Of a DNA stretch of 46,389 nt, positions 43,160 to 46,389 are shown in pieces. The translations under genes and the position numbers were made by a program. This DNA comes from Martinezella lusitana (GTDB lineage: Bacteria > Pseudomonadota > Alphaproteobacteria > Rhizobiales > Rhizobiaceae). The stretch covers positions 1-46,389 of the forward strand of contig NZ_FMAF01000039.1 in assembly GCF_900094565.1 (NCBI RefSeq), written 5' to 3'. A model generated the notes under the pieces. It was not told the DNA's origin. It did not search any database and worked only from the letters and a program-made list of their open reading frames with translations. How positions within the stretch are numbered: the first letter of the stretch is position 1; the number at the start of each line of letters is the position of its first letter.

Positions 43160-43469
43160 CGAGCTTCGTACATGGACCAAGGTTGCTAACACCATCTGCG
43201 GACGCCCATCGTTCTCCGATGAGGCTCTCGGTCTTGCCGGATTTGAATTGGCGCTTTCGTAAGAGCCTAGCGTTTATGGCGCCACCGAACGCTTGCCGCC
43301 GCGAGTTCACGGGTGGAGATCGCTCTCATAGCCAAACTCTTTGCCGGGCATCTAAGTGATTGAAACAACTCTATCCGTCGGAGCGACGCTGGTTCGATCC
43401 CCATCAAGAGCAACCCAAATGTTGCAGGCGTGAGGTAAACCCAGCTAGCGCCGGCTGGGTAAGGCGTAA
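43160..43469. other. Intergenic, no gene supported
   Basis: About 310 bp with short frames only. A GGTTCGATCC string at 43391-43400 resembles a tRNA T-loop but no cloverleaf can be drawn. It may mark an old island boundary; nothing firm is seen. Confidence 0.4.
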
Positions 43470-44597
43470 TCACGACGATGCCCGCAACGCCTTTCGCACT
43501 TTCCGTGAGAGCTCATCGACAGTCGCCATCATTCGGTTCACCTGTGACAGCGTGGACATGAGCTCTGGGACATGGCTGATGACGTGATACTCGGTGCTTT
43601 CAGAGAGCGTTGCCAGGTGCGCCATCGTACGCTTGCGCAGGACAAGGCCAGCTTCAGACGCCAAACGCGCCCGCTCGCCGAGGTCGTGCCGAAAACCGCG
43701 GATCGTTGCGGGGTCCACACCTTTGGCGAGCAAGAATGCATTCAGATAAAGCTCCATCGCATGAAGCGCCAGAAGACGCCGTGGTGCCTCGTTGGGCTTG
43801 GACGAGCCCTGGCCAAGCTTGTTGGCTGCGTCTTGGTACTGCATCGCCAAATTTAGAATGCCACGTACGCCTGCTGCTTTACCAGGATATGCAGGTCCAT
43901 TGCATGGTTTCTGCCGGTGCTTCTCCGCAACGCGGATAAGATCCTTCAGCATCGTCCGCAACTCGGGCCACGGTGCATCTTCGAACTTCAGGCTGGGATC
44001 GTGCATGACGATGAGGCAATGGAGCTTCGCGGTGACTTCGGTCAGCGACGAGGGCCGTGTGATCCACATGACACGTCCGGATATACCGGCTTGTTCCACG
44101 AGCTCCCGTTCCAGAGCGACTGCGGCACTGTATCCCAAACGCCGATCCGCTTCTTTCCATCGTTTCCGGCGCCATCGAAGCTCGGCTCGGGCCTGAGACA
44201 GGTGTTCGGCATCGAGCTGAGAGGCCATTCGATTGATGTCGGCAAAAGAGTGAACCTCGACGGTGCCATCGTTTCCGACATTCCGCAGCATCGCGACCGG
44301 GAGACCACCGGCCTCTTCGAGCAATTGCTTTTCCAGTTTTTCTCTAAGACGGGTGGCTCTCACGCGCTGCTGGTGGCGCGCATACCAGCGAGGCCACATT
44401 TCTCTGACGGGCGTCGGGCCTGGCTCTGTTCGCGGACCGTCAGGATCTTCGATGCGAGAGTTCAGTAAGCGTGAAGCGACGGAGAGGAGATTTCTTCGGT
44501 CGATGGTGTACGGGATGTTTCCACGCCGTCCGGTGGATGACTTTATTTTTCCGCAGGCAACTGCAGGCAAAGTTCTGCTATTCTCAGAATCAGCCAT
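43470..44597 (-). CDS. 375-aa protein with possible HEPN-like C-terminal domain
   Basis: Not recognised with confidence. Start ATG 44597 has GGAG 8 bases upstream. The N-terminal half is basic and rich in Arg/Lys/Glu (QQRVRATRLREKLEKQLLEE, likely coiled coil or nucleic-acid contact). The C-terminal third is helical: RRLLALHAMELYLNAFLLAK then FRHDLGERARLASEAGL, a pattern seen in HEPN-fold proteins (helix with A-x-E-L-x-L-K/N-A and a following HDL). A canonical R-x4-6-H RNase motif is not clear. It is divergent from a small XRE regulator 134 bp away. Function unknown; a defence or toxin-type role is only a guess. Confidence 0.65.
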   Translation of the reverse strand: MADSENSRTLPAVACGKIKSSTGRRGNIPYTIDRRNLLSVASRLLNSRIEDPDGPRTEPGPTPVREMWPRWYARHQQRVRATRLREKLEKQLLEEAGGLPVAMLRNVGNDGTVEVHSFADINRMASQLDAEHLSQARAELRWRRKRWKEADRRLGYSAAVALERELVEQAGISGRVMWITRPSSLTEVTAKLHCLIVMHDPSLKFEDAPWPELRTMLKDLIRVAEKHRQKPCNGPAYPGKAAGVRGILNLAMQYQDAANKLGQGSSKPNEAPRRLLALHAMELYLNAFLLAKGVDPATIRGFRHDLGERARLASEAGLVLRKRTMAHLATLSESTEYHVISHVPELMSTLSQVNRMMATVDELSRKVRKALRASS

Positions 44598-44731
44598 GAT
44601 CCAAGCTCCAGATAGCTAGATTGTGGTTAGGCTGGCCGAGGTGGTGCAAACACCAAGGCCAGCCGACAGCAGCTTAGGAGGGTACAGTTGCCGGTGCAAC
44701 TGAGCAAGATAAATCACAACAGGGTTGTGAA

Positions 44732-44971
44732 ATGAACGCCATTCAGTGCAAACTAGCCCGTATAGCATTAGGCTGGGGAGTTCGAGAACTTGCGCAGGCA
44801 GCAAATGTTTCAACCCAGACAATAAGTCGGTTGGAACGAGGAGAACAATTACGAAATGGCACTGTGGACGGCATAAGGCAGGTGTTGGAAGATGCTGGTA
44901 TAGAATTCATTCTGGAAGACGGCGATGGCTATGGAATCCGGATCAAGAAGCCGCAATTGCCGCCATCATAG
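44732..44971 (+). CDS. Small XRE-family helix-turn-helix regulator
   Basis: A 79-aa protein with a lambda-repressor-type HTH: ARIALGWGVRELAQAANVST then QTISRLERGEQL. The C-terminal tail (GIEFILEDGDGYGIRIKK) is typical of small stand-alone rhizobial XRE regulators. It is divergent from the 375-aa gene and may control it. ATG 44732 has a weak AGGG upstream. The surrounding DNA is relatively AT-rich. Confidence 0.85.
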   Translation: MNAIQCKLARIALGWGVRELAQAANVSTQTISRLERGEQLRNGTVDGIRQVLEDAGIEFILEDGDGYGIRIKKPQLPPS

Positions 44972-45427
44972 ATAACTGACTGTCCCCTTTGCGAGTTTTT
45001 GATCTTGCAGGCTGATCAGCTTCATTTTGACAACTATATGTTGTATATCTTGACTGTTTATCTCCGTCCGTTGTCCTAGGACCGAGGACGCTAAGCATTA
45101 GCTTTGCTCAAATATCAAAGCCGAAGGCAAATTCTCTGGTGCCGGGGCCAACATGCCTTGGATTTCGACACTTCCATCACCAGGCACCAATGCCGAGGGC
45201 GAGCGGAAATTGGAGCGGACTATTAACAAAATATGCATGGCGAAGGCGGCATTTCAACGTTGGCTATATCGATCGTCAGCAAGATTGCATGGTGGGCACG
45301 GAATCTGGCGTCTGCTCTTGAGGTCGAGAGGACGATCTCCACTAATTAAGGGCGCTTATCTAAGGTCGTTTGTTATTTAAAAAAAGTGCCACTTGCTTAA
45401 ATAGTGGATGGAAATCATACTAAGCAT
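44972..45427. other. Intergenic, no gene supported
   Basis: About 455 bp. Frames of 60-75 codons at 45139-45380 lack motifs and ribosome sites. An AT-rich stretch at 45370-45430 probably holds the promoter of the Fic gene. Confidence 0.45.
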
Positions 45428-46389
45428 ATGTCTGTTTCCAGTCCTAACCCGCGCCTCGGCCATTTTGTCAAAACATCAGCAGCAAGCGAGACAGTGCGGG
45501 CGTTTGTGCCTCCGCCATTGCCGCCCGAGCCACCCATCGATGTGCTTTCGCTACTGGAGCGCCTCAGTGTGGCCGAGCGTGCGCTCGGCCGTCTGGATGG
45601 TATCACAATGCTGCTCCCGCGCCAGGAGCTGTTCCTTTACATGTATGTGAGAAAAGAAGCAGTTCTTTCCTCGCAGATTGAGGGGACACAGTCGACGCTT
45701 TCGGATCTTTTGCGATTTGAAACCGAAGCTCAAGCGGGGCAACCGGTCGATGATATTCGTGAGGTTTCCAACTACGTTGATGCGATGATGTACGGTTTGG
45801 AGCGTTTGGAAACGCTGCCAATGTCATTGCGCCTGATCCGAGAGATGCACGCACGACTGCTTCAAAGCGGGCGGGGGGGCACCAAAGATCCCGGAGAATT
45901 TCGGCGCTCACAGAATTGGATTGGAGGCACACGACCCGGTAATGCGCTCTTTGTGCCGCCACCCGTGACGGAAATGGCGAGCTGCCTGGATGCGTTCGAG
46001 CGCTTTATGCACGATGATCGATCCCGGTTACCGGCATTGATCAAAGCCGGCCTACTACATGTCCAGTTCGAAACGATCCATCCATTTCTCGATGGCAATG
46101 GCCGTATAGGTCGCTTGCTTGTGACCTTGTACCTTTGCATGAACGGCGTTCTACGCAAACCACTGCTATACCTCAGTCTTTACCTCAAGGCCCATCGAAG
46201 GGAATATTATCGATTACTACAAGAGGTCCGTGAACATGGAAACTGGGAGGCTTGGCTAGACTTCTTCCTGACAGGTGTAGCCGACACCGCCAACCAAGCA
46301 TCTGAAGCTGCCACTCGGATTGTCGGTCTTTTCAAGGAGGACAGGGAGAAAATCACAACCGAGAGCGATAGAGCCGGATCGGCCCTTCG
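45428..46389 (+). CDS. Fic-domain protein (AMP-transferase type), 3'-truncated by window
   Basis: The frame is open from ATG 45428 to the window edge (320 codons). The Fic core motif HPFLDGNGRIGR begins at His218, complete with catalytic His, the acidic metal residue and the Asn/Arg pair. An N-terminal inhibitory helix is present as SSQIEGTQSTLSDLL, with Glu85 in the (S/T)xxxEG pattern of self-inhibited class II Fic proteins. The N-terminal Fic_N-type region (residues 35-110) is also typical. Such enzymes transfer AMP from ATP to target proteins. The C-terminus, often a winged helix, is beyond the window. Confidence 0.93.
   Translation, partial: MSVSSPNPRLGHFVKTSAASETVRAFVPPPLPPEPPIDVLSLLERLSVAERALGRLDGITMLLPRQELFLYMYVRKEAVLSSQIEGTQSTLSDLLRFETEAQAGQPVDDIREVSNYVDAMMYGLERLETLPMSLRLIREMHARLLQSGRGGTKDPGEFRRSQNWIGGTRPGNALFVPPPVTEMASCLDAFERFMHDDRSRLPALIKAGLLHVQFETIHPFLDGNGRIGRLLVTLYLCMNGVLRKPLLYLSLYLKAHRREYYRLLQEVREHGNWEAWLDFFLTGVADTANQASEAATRIVGLFKEDREKITTESDRAGSAL

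Noticed and set aside
43385..43420. tRNA-like GGTTCGATCC string
   Set aside because: No T-stem pairing and no acceptor, D or anticodon stems can be drawn around it.
45153..45380. 75-codon frame before the Fic gene
   Set aside because: No recognisable sequence and competing frames of similar length; treated as intergenic.

Overview
The window looks like accessory DNA from an alphaproteobacterium of the Rhizobiales (Rhizobium/Agrobacterium type). It is GC-rich, and it carries IS21 and IS66 elements, a recombinase-in-trio (RIT) element, an IalB-family protein and ABC/GntR catabolic operons of the kind common on rhizobial plasmids and islands. The genus is inferred from gene content only; there is no rRNA or tRNA marker.

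Left part (1-4286): nested mobile elements. The end of an IS21 element (istA tail, istB, right terminal repeats) cuts the third gene of a RIT element (three tyrosine recombinases on the minus strand with 4-bp overlaps). The RIT element in turn sits in the end of an IS66 transposase gene, whose last 39 codons and right terminus lie at 4145-4286. Next come an unrecognised 606-aa helical protein (4296-6116) and an exported TPR protein (6699-8198), both on the minus strand.

Central part (8810-27517): a two-partner secretion / contact-dependent inhibition (CDI) locus. The order is IalB-like secreted protein, TpsB outer-membrane transporter, two small lipoproteins, and a 4678-aa CdiA-like exoprotein. 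The exoprotein ends in a PD-(D/E)xK nuclease-like domain and its stop overlaps the start of a putative immunity gene, which is followed by a second small gene. The exoprotein has the CdiA layout: signal peptide, TPS domain, long first repeat field, Cys-containing middle, YP-like domain, second repeat field, pretoxin and toxin tip. The IalB-like protein and the two lipoproteins between tpsB and tpsA are not part of the textbook cdiBAI set and make this the most interesting locus in the window.

Right-central part (27707-43120): a HxlR regulator divergent from a haloalkane-dehalogenase-like hydrolase with a large palindrome between them, a decayed quinone oxidoreductase remnant, and a large catabolic cluster. 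The cluster holds 5-oxoprolinase subunits PxpA, PxpB and PxpC, a D-amino acid aminotransferase, two GntR regulators, a D-2-hydroxyacid dehydrogenase, an M20 carbamoylase-type amidase, two M24 creatinase/ectoine-hydrolase-like proteins, a VOC protein, a DUF1989 protein and a polar-amino-acid ABC transporter. Three promoter regions in the cluster share a near-identical TTGGTATACTGAAAT-type site, which suggests one regulon. I infer uptake and ring opening of a cyclic amide or modified (possibly D-) amino acid; the substrate is unknown.

Right end (43470-46389): a 375-aa protein with a possible HEPN-like C-terminus, a divergent small XRE regulator, and the start of a Fic-domain AMPylase gene that runs off the window. 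No CRISPR array, rRNA or convincing tRNA was seen.
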